Shown here: one piece after another, positions 33,998-40,999 of the stretch
Position numbering within the stretch: position 1 is the first letter of the stretch
Layout of the letters: each line of letters opens with the position of its first letter
Assembly: GCF_033954835.1 (NCBI RefSeq)
Contig: NZ_CP121471.1
Span: forward strand, 3,590,501 to 3,654,500
Reading direction: 5' to 3'
Origin: Thiorhodovibrio frisius
GTDB lineage: Bacteria; Pseudomonadota; Gammaproteobacteria; Chromatiales; Chromatiaceae
Length of the DNA: 64,000 nucleotides
Program-made: the position numbers and the translations under genes
The notes under the pieces: model-generated
Database searches by the model: none
The model's input: the letters and a program-made list of their open reading frames with translations, nothing else
What the model was told of the DNA's origin: nothing

Positions 33998-34062
33998 AGT
34001 CACCAGCGCGCTGGTTACAGTCACCACACAGTCACCAGGCGGGAGCGTTTGCGGTGGTGACT
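33998..34062. repeat. AGTCACCA repeats at the right end of the 9-kb element
   Basis: AGTCACCA at 33998, 34019 and 34030, plus the inverted TGGTGACT at 34055, between the integrase start and the right tRNA-Thr repeat. These match the four copies at the left end. Confidence 0.6.
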
Positions 34063-34154
34063 GAGCGTAAATGGTAGCAGACTGAAAGCGGGCAAGCTAC
34101 TGTTTTTTCGCAGTCTAGCGCAACCGATAGTAGACAATGGAAGGGGCGGAACAG

Positions 34155-34202
34155 TGATTTGTAATCAGCAGGTCGGGGGTTCGAATCCGTCCGCCAGCTC
34201 CA
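34155..34202 (+). repeat. attachment-site core: 3' part of tRNA-Thr(TGT), right copy
   Basis: Identical over 48 bp to 25137-25184, including the CCA end. It too lacks a tRNA 5' half: the upstream bases AAGGGGCGGAACAG do not form D- or acceptor arms. It marks the right junction of the 9-kb element with chromosomal DNA. Confidence 0.85.
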
Positions 34203-34210
34203 TTAAAAAC

Positions 34211-34244
34211 AAAAGCTTAGCAATTATTCAGGCTGAGCTTTTTT
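34211..34244 (+). terminator. Rho-independent terminator downstream of the right att copy
   Basis: AAAAGCTTAGC (34211-34221) / GCTGAGCTTTT (34232-34242) followed by further T residues. An 11-bp stem with one G-U and a good T-run, probably the native terminator of the tRNA-Thr transcript. Confidence 0.75.
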
Positions 34245-34724
34245 CATTTTTGCCCCTCTGGGTAACGCTAGGGGTAACATTTTGCAGGCGTTAAGCGGTG
34301 TTAAGACCCGTTAGTCGCCGGGACCCATGCCTCGCCCTTTTCAGCAAGATTCCTTTTCATTTGCCGCTTGAGGTGGCCAAGCTCTTCCCCGGCCGCTGTT
34401 ACCCCAAGGCCCGTTTTCTGTTACCCCGGTCCCGCAAGATTTCGCCCAGAGGGCGCCGTTCAGCCCGCCCCACTCTCAGTACAACCATTAGGACTCGGGC
34501 CCCTCCGTCCCTCAACTTTCGCCAGCACTCTCCCGAGTGCTGCCGAATTCGCAGCACCTGGACATCGCCCCAACAAACCAGGTAAAGCCCCGCGTTTGAT
34601 ATGCGCACTTGGCCAAAACGGATTATCCTCGAGAGAACTGTTCGGCATTGGACAGCAGCCAAGCCTTGCGAGTGTGGCAGACCTAGCTGATAAACTTCGA
34701 CTCACCCCCTTTGATTTCCGAAAG
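34245..34724. other. 480 bp without a supported gene
   Basis: An open frame runs through here into the DUF333 gene, but its codons before 34725 show no family features and look like chance coding. The region should contain the DUF333 promoter. Nothing else is evident. Confidence 0.4.
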
Positions 34725-34941
34725 ATGATGCATCATTCCATCGCGTTAACTGGTTCGATCACCCTGGTCTTCGCCCTGATGGCCACCACCCTGATTGCCG
34801 ACGACAGCGCATCAACCCAACTCGCCAACCCGGCATCTGTGAATTGCCACAAGCAAGGCGGTGAACTCTCCATCCGCCAGCGACCGAACGGCGGCGAATA
34901 CGGGATCTGTGTTTTTGAGGAGAATCGCCAGTGCGAGGAAT
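34725..34941 (+). pseudogene. DUF333-family protein, 5' fragment
   Basis: Starts at ATG 34725 (or 34728) with a signal peptide (IALTGSITLVFALMATTLIA). The DUF333 domain begins at NPASVNCHKQGGELSIRQRP, then YGICVFEENRQCEE, and breaks off where a transposon is inserted. Removing the transposon and one copy of GGAAT joins it in frame to the 3' fragment at 38446. DUF333 proteins are small exported proteins of unknown or haemolysin-inhibitor-like role. Confidence 0.85.
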
Positions 34942-35123
34942 TGTAGTTTCTCTCCTCTATCCACGAACCACCGCCGGAAATTCCCCCCACTGCACCACCG
35001 GTGAAACGGCGAACCGGTGGAGCAAAGCGGCGCGCCTGGGCCACGCGCTTTCTCACAGCCTTCCCCGCCCGGGCAAGTGCGCGCGGATGCGCCACACTGA
35101 GCAGAGGGATCACTGCAACAGAA

Positions 35124-35792
35124 GTGGCCCGTCCAGTTCACCGCTGGACGGGCCGGAGGCCGGTGCAACTGCGCTTTGCATACCGAGGCACCGGCGAGGA
35201 GTACGTTAGCGCCAAAGGCTGGGAGCAGACAACGCTCAAGCGCTGTCCCTTGCATCCCCAGGGTGGCTGCCACTTCGCCCGTCATGGCACCTACGCACGT
35301 ATCTCCCCGCCGGGAACGCTGATTTGCCGCTACTACTGCCCGGAGGGCCATCGCACCTTCAGCCTGCTGCCGGACTGCTATGCCGCGCAGCTCACCGGTC
35401 AGCTCAGCGAGGTCGAGGACGTGGTCAAGGCGGTGGAGAACGCCCCCAGCCAAGCCGTCGCCTGCGAACAGTTGCGCCCGGACATTGAGCTCCCGGGCGT
35501 GCAGCGCTGGGTGGGACGCCGAGTCGGTGCCGTGCGCCTGGCCCTGCATCTGCTCAAAGGTCTGCTCCCGGAGCGTTTCGCTGACTGTGCCGCCACCCTG
35601 AGCGCCTTTGCCCTCACGCTCGGGCTCCTTGACGGCTGTGGTGTGCTGGTGGTGCTGCGCGGGATCGCCGAGCCTTGGTTGCAACAACTTCCCGCCCCGC
35701 TCGGATTCCGTCCCCGGCATCGGGTGGTTGGCGGGCGGCGCGCCGCCCGCCAACACCCGACGGGGGCGGACCCCCCGGGGAAGAATCGTTAG
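35124..35792 (+). CDS. zinc-ribbon transposon protein (DUF6431-like)
   Basis: About 222 aa; the start is uncertain (GTG 35124 proposed, the frame is open back to 35001). It has cysteine/histidine pairs: KRCPLHPQGGCHFARHGTYA and ICRYYCPEGHRTFSLLPDCY. This Zn-binding pattern with RHGxYxR and xFSLLPD is what I know as DUF6431, found beside transposase/ATPase pairs. A helical C-terminal half follows. Possibly a target- or end-binding accessory protein. A long perfect hairpin lies within the last codons. Confidence 0.65.
   Translation: MARPVHRWTGRRPVQLRFAYRGTGEEYVSAKGWEQTTLKRCPLHPQGGCHFARHGTYARISPPGTLICRYYCPEGHRTFSLLPDCYAAQLTGQLSEVEDVVKAVENAPSQAVACEQLRPDIELPGVQRWVGRRVGAVRLALHLLKGLLPERFADCAATLSAFALTLGLLDGCGVLVVLRGIAEPWLQQLPAPLGFRPRHRVVGGRRAARQHPTGADPPGKNR
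35720..35760 (+). repeat. long perfect hairpin between transposon genes
   Basis: GTTGGCGGGCGGCG (35727-35740) directly abuts its complement CGCCGCCCGCCAAC (35741-35754), extended after a one-base bulge by TCGGGT / ACCCGA (35720-35725, 35755-35760). The 20-bp stem lies in the last codons of the zinc-ribbon gene, before the transposase gene. No T-run follows. Confidence 0.75.
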
Positions 35793-35837
35793 GGTCGCAA
35801 GGGCAGGCACTGGGCCTGCGCTGTGAGGAACCGACCC

Positions 35838-37190
35838 ATGACTGATTGTGATTCCGACGCCGAACGGCGCCAGCAGATCGCCTTGTTTCGCCACCAGGTG
35901 ATTGGCGAGCTCGTGCATTTTCCCGAGGGCCACAAGGGGCTGTATGCGCTGATTGAGCAGAAAGCCGCGCGTGACTATGTCATCCCCGGCAGCCAACGCA
36001 CCCGGGTGGCGGCCGAGACCATCCGTGATTGGCTCAAGGCCTATCGCCGCGGTGGCTTTGATGCCCTGTTACCCAAGCCACGCGCTGATCGCGGCCAATC
36101 CCGGCGCTTGCCAGCCGAGGTGGTGGAGACGCTGCTGGCGATCAAGGAGGCCAACCCGAAACTCTCCGTCCAGCTGGTCATCCGCGCAGCCCGTGAGCGC
36201 CCCGAGGTGCCCGAGGCACTGCCCCTGCCGCCCTCGACCGTGCATCGGCTGCTCGCCCGCCATGGGTTGATGGAGCCACCCAAGGAGACGCCGGTCGATC
36301 AGGACCGGCGCCGTTTCGCCTTTGCCCAGGCCGGGGAGCTGTGGATGAGCGATGTGATGCACGGCCCCAGCGTGGTGGTGGGCGGGCGAGTGAAGCGCAA
36401 GACCTATTTGATCGCCTTCATCGATGACGCCACCCGGGTGATCCCGCATGCGGCCTTCGCGCTTTCGGAGAATACGCGGGCGTTCTTGCCGGTGCTGAAA
36501 ACGGCGGTGGCCAAGCGCGGGCTGCCGGCTCGGCTGTATGTCGACAATGGCGCCAATTACCGCTCCCAGCAGTTGGCGCTGGTGTGCGCCAAGCTGGGGA
36601 TCGCCTTGATTCACGCCCGTCCCTATCGCCCTCAGGGCAAGGGCAAGATCGAGCGTTGGTTCAAGACGGTACGGGCGCAGTTGCTCACCCGGCTGACCTC
36701 GGAGGATACCGCCAGCCTGGAGGCGCTCAATCGCCGGCTGGCGACCTGGGTCGAGGGGGAGTATCACCTCAGTCCCCATCGCGCCCTGGAGGGGCTCACA
36801 CCGCTGGAGCGGTGGGCGCAAAGCGCCGAGGCGCTGCGTTATCCCGAGCCGTCCTTGGATCTGGCCGATGTGTTTTTGTTCGAGGCCCAGCGCAAGGTGC
36901 AGAAGGATCGTACCGTGAGTCTCAACGGGGTGGTCTATGAGGTCGATGCGCTCTTGGTGGGAGAGACGGTGACCTTGCGCTTCGATCCCGAGGCGCCGCC
37001 GGAGCGTGGGGTGCAGGTGTGCCATCACGGCAAACGCATCGAAGTGGCGCGTCCGGTGCAGACCTATGCCAATTGTTTTGTCCGTCGTGAGCGTCCGTCC
37101 TCGACCCTGCACAGCGACACCCCGGCGGCGGAGCCAGCGCCCTCGGCGCTGCGCCTGCGTGAGCTACCCGATGACGGGGAGGTGCGCTGA
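35838..37190 (+). CDS. DDE transposase (rve integrase core, Mu/IS481-like)
   Basis: 450 aa from ATG 35838 (GAGGAA upstream). An N-terminal HTH region (VAAETIRDWLKAYRRGGFDA, LLPKPRADRG) is followed by an rve domain: ELWMSDVMHGPSVVVGG (first Asp), LIAFIDDATRVIPHAAF, RLYVDNGANYRSQQLALVCA (second Asp) and RPQGKGKIERWFKTV (Glu). A Mu-transposase-like C-terminal beta domain (RTVSLNGVVYEVDALLVGE) comes last. It would cut and join the TG/CA ends with help from the ATPase whose start overlaps its stop (TGATG). Confidence 0.9.
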   Translation: MTDCDSDAERRQQIALFRHQVIGELVHFPEGHKGLYALIEQKAARDYVIPGSQRTRVAAETIRDWLKAYRRGGFDALLPKPRADRGQSRRLPAEVVETLLAIKEANPKLSVQLVIRAARERPEVPEALPLPPSTVHRLLARHGLMEPPKETPVDQDRRRFAFAQAGELWMSDVMHGPSVVVGGRVKRKTYLIAFIDDATRVIPHAAFALSENTRAFLPVLKTAVAKRGLPARLYVDNGANYRSQQLALVCAKLGIALIHARPYRPQGKGKIERWFKTVRAQLLTRLTSEDTASLEALNRRLATWVEGEYHLSPHRALEGLTPLERWAQSAEALRYPEPSLDLADVFLFEAQRKVQKDRTVSLNGVVYEVDALLVGETVTLRFDPEAPPERGVQVCHHGKRIEVARPVQTYANCFVRRERPSSTLHSDTPAAEPAPSALRLRELPDDGEVR

Positions 37191-37990
37191 TGTATCAGAA
37201 GCATTTCGCACTCACGGCTTTTCCCTTTGATGTCACGCCGGAGCCGGATGCGCTCTTTGCCTCCAGTTCCCTGGCCGAGGCCGAGGCGCGGTTGAAGCAC
37301 TTGCTCGAGTTGCGCGGCATTGGCCTGGTCACCGGCGAGGCGGGATCGGGGAAAACCACGGTGTGCCGCAAGGTGGCGGCGGAGCTGCATCCGGGCTTGT
37401 ATCGGGTGTTCTATGTGCCGCTCTCGACGGGTAATGTGATGGATATGTACAAGTCGGTGGCCTGGGAGTTGGGACTGCCGACGGAGCGCAATCGCGCGGC
37501 GGCCTTTCGGGTGATTCGCACGGAGATTTCGCGTTTGACCCTGGAGGCGAGGCAGTGCCCGGTGCTGATCGTCGATGAGGCGCATCACTTGCGCAATGAT
37601 GTCTTGGAGGATTTGCGCTTGCTGACCAATTACCGCATGGATGCGGAGAATCGCTTGTGTCTACTGCTGGTGGGACTGACGGAGTTGCGCCGGCGCTTGG
37701 CGATGGCGGTGCATGAGTCGTTGGCGCAGCGCGTTGTGGTGCGTCATCACTTGAGCGGCCTGACGCGCGAGGAGGTGCCTGGGTATTTGACCCATCGCCT
37801 GCGCTTGGCGGGATGTGAGCTTGAGGTGTTCGAGCCGGCGGCGGTGGAGGCTTTGTTTCAGGCGACTCAGGGGATGCCACGCAAGCTCAATCGGCTGGCG
37901 CATTATGCGTTGATCAGCGCGGCGAGCGAGAAGGCGCGCACGGTGAGCATTGATCACGTGCAGCTGGCACGTGAGGAGGTGGGGCCATGA
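37190..37990 (+). CDS. ExeA/TniB-like AAA ATPase of the transposon
   Basis: 266 aa. It begins YQKHFALTAFPFDVTPEPDA, the ExeA/TnsC-like start. Walker A is GLVTGEAGSGKTTVCR, Walker B PVLIVDEAHHLRNDVLEDLR, sensor regions LLLVGLTELRRRL and GMPRKLNRLAHYAL. In Tn7/Tn5053-type systems such ATPases choose the target and activate the transposase. The gene is coupled to both neighbours by overlaps, so the three proteins are probably made together. Confidence 0.9.
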   Translation: MYQKHFALTAFPFDVTPEPDALFASSSLAEAEARLKHLLELRGIGLVTGEAGSGKTTVCRKVAAELHPGLYRVFYVPLSTGNVMDMYKSVAWELGLPTERNRAAAFRVIRTEISRLTLEARQCPVLIVDEAHHLRNDVLEDLRLLTNYRMDAENRLCLLLVGLTELRRRLAMAVHESLAQRVVVRHHLSGLTREEVPGYLTHRLRLAGCELEVFEPAAVEALFQATQGMPRKLNRLAHYALISAASEKARTVSIDHVQLAREEVGP

Positions 37991-38196
37991 GTGCGCGGCA
38001 CGAATCGGAATCCTTGTCCGTGACCTTGCCAAGCCATTGGACTGGGGAGCAGGCGGCAGCGGTCTATACCTTGCTGTGCGAGCTGACCCACCTCGTCGAG
38101 GCGCGTTACCACCATCAGTTACAGACGTGGTTTGTTGGGGAGGAACCGGGCGAGCAGTTGGATCTGTTCGGCTTTGATGATCCGATGCCGTTCTGA
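37987..38196 (+). CDS. small transposon protein (69 aa)
   Basis: Coupled to the ATPase gene by an ATGA overlap. Sequence features: a central helix (WTGEQAAAVYTLLCELTHLV) and an acidic/aromatic tail (EQLDLFGFDDPMPF). No family recognised. Its conserved-looking position suggests an accessory role in transposition. Confidence 0.6.
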   Translation: MSARHESESLSVTLPSHWTGEQAAAVYTLLCELTHLVEARYHHQLQTWFVGEEPGEQLDLFGFDDPMPF

Positions 38197-38243
38197 ACCC
38201 TCAACCGGCGGCGGGTGATACGGCCCACCGCTCCATCAACCCG

Positions 38244-38275
38244 GGCCGGGCGTGCGTCGCACCCCGGCCTTTTTT
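38244..38275 (+). terminator. terminator after the transposon genes
   Basis: GGCCGGG (38244-38250) and CCCGGCC (38263-38269) enclose a second short stem (GTGC/GCAC) and are followed by TTTTTT. A standard Rho-independent terminator inside the transposon's right end. Confidence 0.85.
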
Positions 38276-38445
38276 GTTGTCCGCTCTTCGTCGATCAGGG
38301 TCCGTCCGTGCCCTGGTGAGCGTCTCGGGCTCTTCCATCTGCTCCCTTTTTTTCACCGGGTGGATCAAAGCGGCAAATGTCTGTCTTTTCGTCTCGATAC
38401 AGTTTGGAAAATTGCCGGTGGACTAAATTGAGAGCTAACAGGAAT

Positions 38446-38639
38446 GGGCGCTGTTGCGTGGCGAGTGTCCTGGCGGCGGGTTAAAGGTCACCGGCTATGA
38501 CAATGCGGCCGAAATCTATTGCGCCATCACCGGCGGTGAGGTGAACATGACCGCCAAGACCTGCAAGACGCATCAAGGTGTTCTTTGCGATTTGGCGGCC
38601 TATTTCAGCGGACCCTGTCCTAAATCGACAGCCCCATAA
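38446..38639 (+). pseudogene. DUF333-family protein, 3' fragment
   Basis: Continues the reading frame broken at 34941: after the second GGAAT copy the codons read (W)ALLRGECPGGGLKVTGYDN, then AAEIYCAITGGEVNMTAKTC, the remainder of a DUF333 protein, ending at TAA 38637-38639. Without the transposon the gene encodes about 136 residues. On its own this fragment has no good start. Confidence 0.85.
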
Positions 38640-38720
38640 CCAGCTCGGGTTGATGGAGCCGCTCGATCATTGCTTGACGATGGCGAAATCGAGCGAGAGC
38701 GCCTCGCGCCGGCGACTGGA

Positions 38721-38747
38721 AAGGGGTACGCTTTCGCCGTACCCCTT
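38721..38747. repeat. hairpin upstream of the LexA-like gene
   Basis: AAGGGGTACG (38721-38730), loop CTTTCGC, CGTACCCCTT (38738-38747): a perfect 10-bp stem, no long T-run. It could end transcription from the DUF333 side or act as an operator-like element for the gene starting at 38772. Confidence 0.5.
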
Positions 38748-38771
38748 CGAATCGACTGAGGCAGTGACTGC

Positions 38772-39239
38772 ATGGCCCAACTCGCCTACCTGATCCCCCG
38801 CCGCCGCACCGCGCCGCCCTGGAGCGCCGATCTCGAACCAATCGATCTGGAAATCGAAGCCGGCGTCACCCTCTCCCTGCTCGGCACCATCGCCGCCGGC
38901 CTGCCGATCGAAGCCATCGAAGACCAGGAAACGGTAAAGGTCCCCTCGCACATGGCGCGCAAGGCCAGCTATGCCCTGCGGGTGCGTGGGCATTCAATGA
39001 CCGATGATCACATCCAAGATGGCGACATCATCATCGTCGAGCAACGCCAGAGCGCGGAGAACGGTGAGACCGTGGTTGCCAAGATCAACGGCGACTAGGT
39101 CACCTTGAAACGCTTCTACATCGAAGCCAATGGTATTCGGCTGCAGCCGGCCCATCCCGACATGGCGCCGATCATCTTGCGCCATGAAGAGCTCGAGATT
39201 CTTGGCATTGTTACCGGGGTGATGCGGCTGGCCGCCTGA
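38772..39239 (+). pseudogene. LexA-like S24 peptidase gene with an in-frame amber codon
   Basis: The frame opens at ATG 38772 and contains the LexA-type cleavage site IAAGLPIEA and the catalytic serine in RVRGHSMTDDHIQDGDIIIV. TAG at 39096-39098 interrupts it exactly where LexA has Glu (INGD-stop-VTLKRFYIEA); the catalytic lysine lies just after the stop. The frame continues cleanly to TGA 39237-39239 (155 codons before the stop, amber included). It also lacks a DNA-binding HTH; only about 40 residues precede the cleavage site. Probably a decayed gene; readthrough is the alternative. Confidence 0.75.
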
Positions 39240-39331
39240 TTCGCTGGACGGGTGACCTTATAATCGCCTGGAGTCGGTTTCATAGAGCGCTGGGCATCCG
39301 ATCACCGGGTCACCCTTGCTACTATGCGCCG

Positions 39332-39884
39332 ATGACCGACGCGCCCGCAGCCTCGTACCACGCCAACTCCCCGCTCGACACCCTCGCCGGCCCAGTCGAG
39401 CGCGTCACCTTCCACAGCCCCGAGAGCGGCTTCTGCGTGCTGCGGGTCAAGGTCCGTGGGGAACGTGACCTGATCACCGTCGTCGGCACCGCCGCCCAGG
39501 TCGCGCCGGGCGAGCACATCGACGCGCGCGGGCAATGGACCATCGATGCCCGCCACGGCCGACAGTTCAAGGCCAATGAATTGCGCGTGGTCCCGCCCGG
39601 CACCCGCGAAGGCATCGAGCGCTATCTCGGCTCCGGGCTGGTCAAAGGCATCGGCCCGCATTTCGCCAAGCGTCTGGTCGATGCCTTCGGCGAGCAGGTG
39701 TTCGACATCATCGAGCAAGCGCCCGAGCGGCTGCGCGAACTGCCCGGCATCGGCAAGAAGCGTCAGGAGCGGGTCACCCGCGCCTGGGCCGAGCAGAAGG
39801 TCATCCGGGAGATTATGGTTTTCCTGCAATCCCATGGCGTCGGCACTGCGCGGGCGGTCAGGATCTTCAAGACCTATGGCGAAG
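39332..39884 (+). pseudogene. recD2: recD2-type helicase gene, 5' fragment
   Basis: Begins at ATG 39332 and encodes the N-terminal OB-like domain (VERVTFHSPESGFCVLRVKV) and the helix-hairpin-helix region (GSGLVKGIGPHFAKRLVDAF, LRELPGIGKKRQERVTRAW, HGVGTARAVRIFKTYGE). An IS21-type element interrupts it after the codon for YGE. Removing the element and one copy of GCGAAG restores a single frame of 736 codons with 42633-44287. As it stands the frame runs 53 bases into the element and stops at 39937. Confidence 0.92.
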
Positions 39885-39993
39885 TATCCAATGTCAACTA
39901 TCTTGGCCGGTCAGCGTCAATTATCTTGGCCGGTTAATGTCGTTGTGCTTTAGATGCGGTATCTCCTAATTTACAGGGTGGTTGCGGGTGGAT

Positions 39994-40054
39994 CTGGCGG
40001 GGCCGAGTACGGGAAGGAGCCCGTAGGGCGACTGGAAGTGCTCGGCCCCGCCAG
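39994..40054. repeat. long hairpin in the IS21-type element
   Basis: CTGGCGGGGCCGAG (39994-40007) pairs perfectly with CTCGGCCCCGCCAG (40041-40054), and an inner hairpin TACGGG/CCCGTA (40008-40013, 40020-40025) sits inside. It lies between istB and the left end, in about 200 bp without a gene. It may block transcription from entering or leaving the element. Confidence 0.65.
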
Positions 40055-40134
40055 CGGCGCGGCGGCGCGTGCGCCAGAATAGTTGTCGCGGGCATTCGCG
40101 CCTGCAAGAGAGCGACAATTGCCCTGGCGGTTTG

Positions 40135-40998
40135 TCATCCCGAGGGCGCGGACTCAGAGTCATCATCGCGACAACCCACCGAGGTTATCGTCGATGGCGA
40201 GGGTAACGTGATCGTTGGCGCTGGCGTTGGTGTCAGGCTCCCGGGCTCAGCGGCGATCTGCCCCAGGGCCTGCTTGCGCCGGTAACTGTCGCTACTGAGT
40301 TCGATAATTGTCGCGTGATGCACCAAGCGATCGACGGCGGCGACGGTCATCATCTGATCCGGGAAGATGCGATCCCATTCGGCGAACGGTTGGTTGGAGG
40401 TGATGATCAGGCTGGCGGTCTCATAGCGATGGGCGATGAGTTCAAACAGCACCTGGGTTTCCGTCTCGGATTTTTTCACGTAGCCGAAATCATCCAGGAT
40501 CAGTACGGCGTAGCGCTCGAGCTTGTGCAAGGCATCCTCCAGGTGCAGCTGCGTGCGGGCCAGCTGCAACTGCTGCACCAGGGCGGTGGTGGCGAGGTAG
40601 CGCACGCGCACCCCCTGCACGGTGAGTCCGTGACCGATGGCGGCGGCCAAATGGGTTTTGCCCACACCGCTGGGGCCAAACAGCAGCAGGTTGCGCGCCT
40701 GGCGCGTCCAATCCGCGCTGCCGGCCAGCGCCTCGATCTGTTCGCGGGCCAGGCCAGGGACTTGGGCGAAGTCGAAGCTGGCCAGGCTCTTGCCGACCGG
40801 CAGGCGGGCGTCTTTGCTGTAGCGGGCGATGCGCCGGCTGTCGCGATCAGCCAGTTCCTGCTCGCATAAGGCGCTCAGGTATTGGGCGCTGTCCCAGCCG
40901 TGGCGCTGGGCGTGGTCGAGGAAACCCTGCCAATGCTGCGCGATGCTCGAGAGGCGCAGTTGCTTGAGCATCAGGGGTAAGGTGGCGGTTTGAACCAT
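40135..40998 (-). CDS. istB: IstB ATPase of the IS21-type element
   Basis: 287 aa from ATG 40998, one base after istA stops. Walker A is LLLFGPSGVGKTHLAAAIGH, Walker B YAVLILDDFGYVKKSE, then LIITSNQPFAEWDRIFPD, all typical of IstB. A Pro/Thr-rich tail of about 30 residues extends beyond the usual end. IstB helps IstA assemble on target DNA. Confidence 0.93.
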   Translation of the reverse strand: MVQTATLPLMLKQLRLSSIAQHWQGFLDHAQRHGWDSAQYLSALCEQELADRDSRRIARYSKDARLPVGKSLASFDFAQVPGLAREQIEALAGSADWTRQARNLLLFGPSGVGKTHLAAAIGHGLTVQGVRVRYLATTALVQQLQLARTQLHLEDALHKLERYAVLILDDFGYVKKSETETQVLFELIAHRYETASLIITSNQPFAEWDRIFPDQMMTVAAVDRLVHHATIIELSSDSYRRKQALGQIAAEPGSLTPTPAPTITLPSPSTITSVGCRDDDSESAPSG

Positions 40999-40999
40999 C

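Larger units (their letters stand above)
25185..34202. mobile_element. 9.0-kb integrative element in tRNA-Thr
   Basis: Bounded by the two 48-bp tRNA-Thr repeats. It carries, all on the minus strand, a tyrosine integrase at the right end, an AlpA-like HTH protein, a primase/helicase (DUF927) and several short unknown genes. It has no structural, conjugation or capsid genes, so it resembles a phage satellite or mobilisable island. AGTCACCA repeats lie at both ends. Confidence 0.8.
34942..38440. mobile_element. 3.5-kb TG...CA transposon with DDE transposase and ExeA-like ATPase
   Basis: The interruption of the DUF333 reading frame defines the ends exactly: it is flanked by the 5-bp duplication GGAAT (34937-34941 and 38441-38445). 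It begins TGTAG and ends CTAACA, so the tips are TG/CA. Subterminal CCACCGG(C/T)-type motifs occur at both ends. Cargo-free set of four genes in one direction. The 5-bp duplication and ATPase partner resemble the Tn7/Tn5053/Mu class. Confidence 0.85.

Noticed and set aside
34368-34724. N-terminal extension of the DUF333 frame
   Set aside because: The conserved product starts with a signal peptide at 34725; the preceding codons show no coding character.
38454-38639. independent 61-codon gene right of the transposon
   Set aside because: Joins in frame with 34725-34941 once the transposon and one GGAAT are removed, so it is the 3' part of a broken gene.
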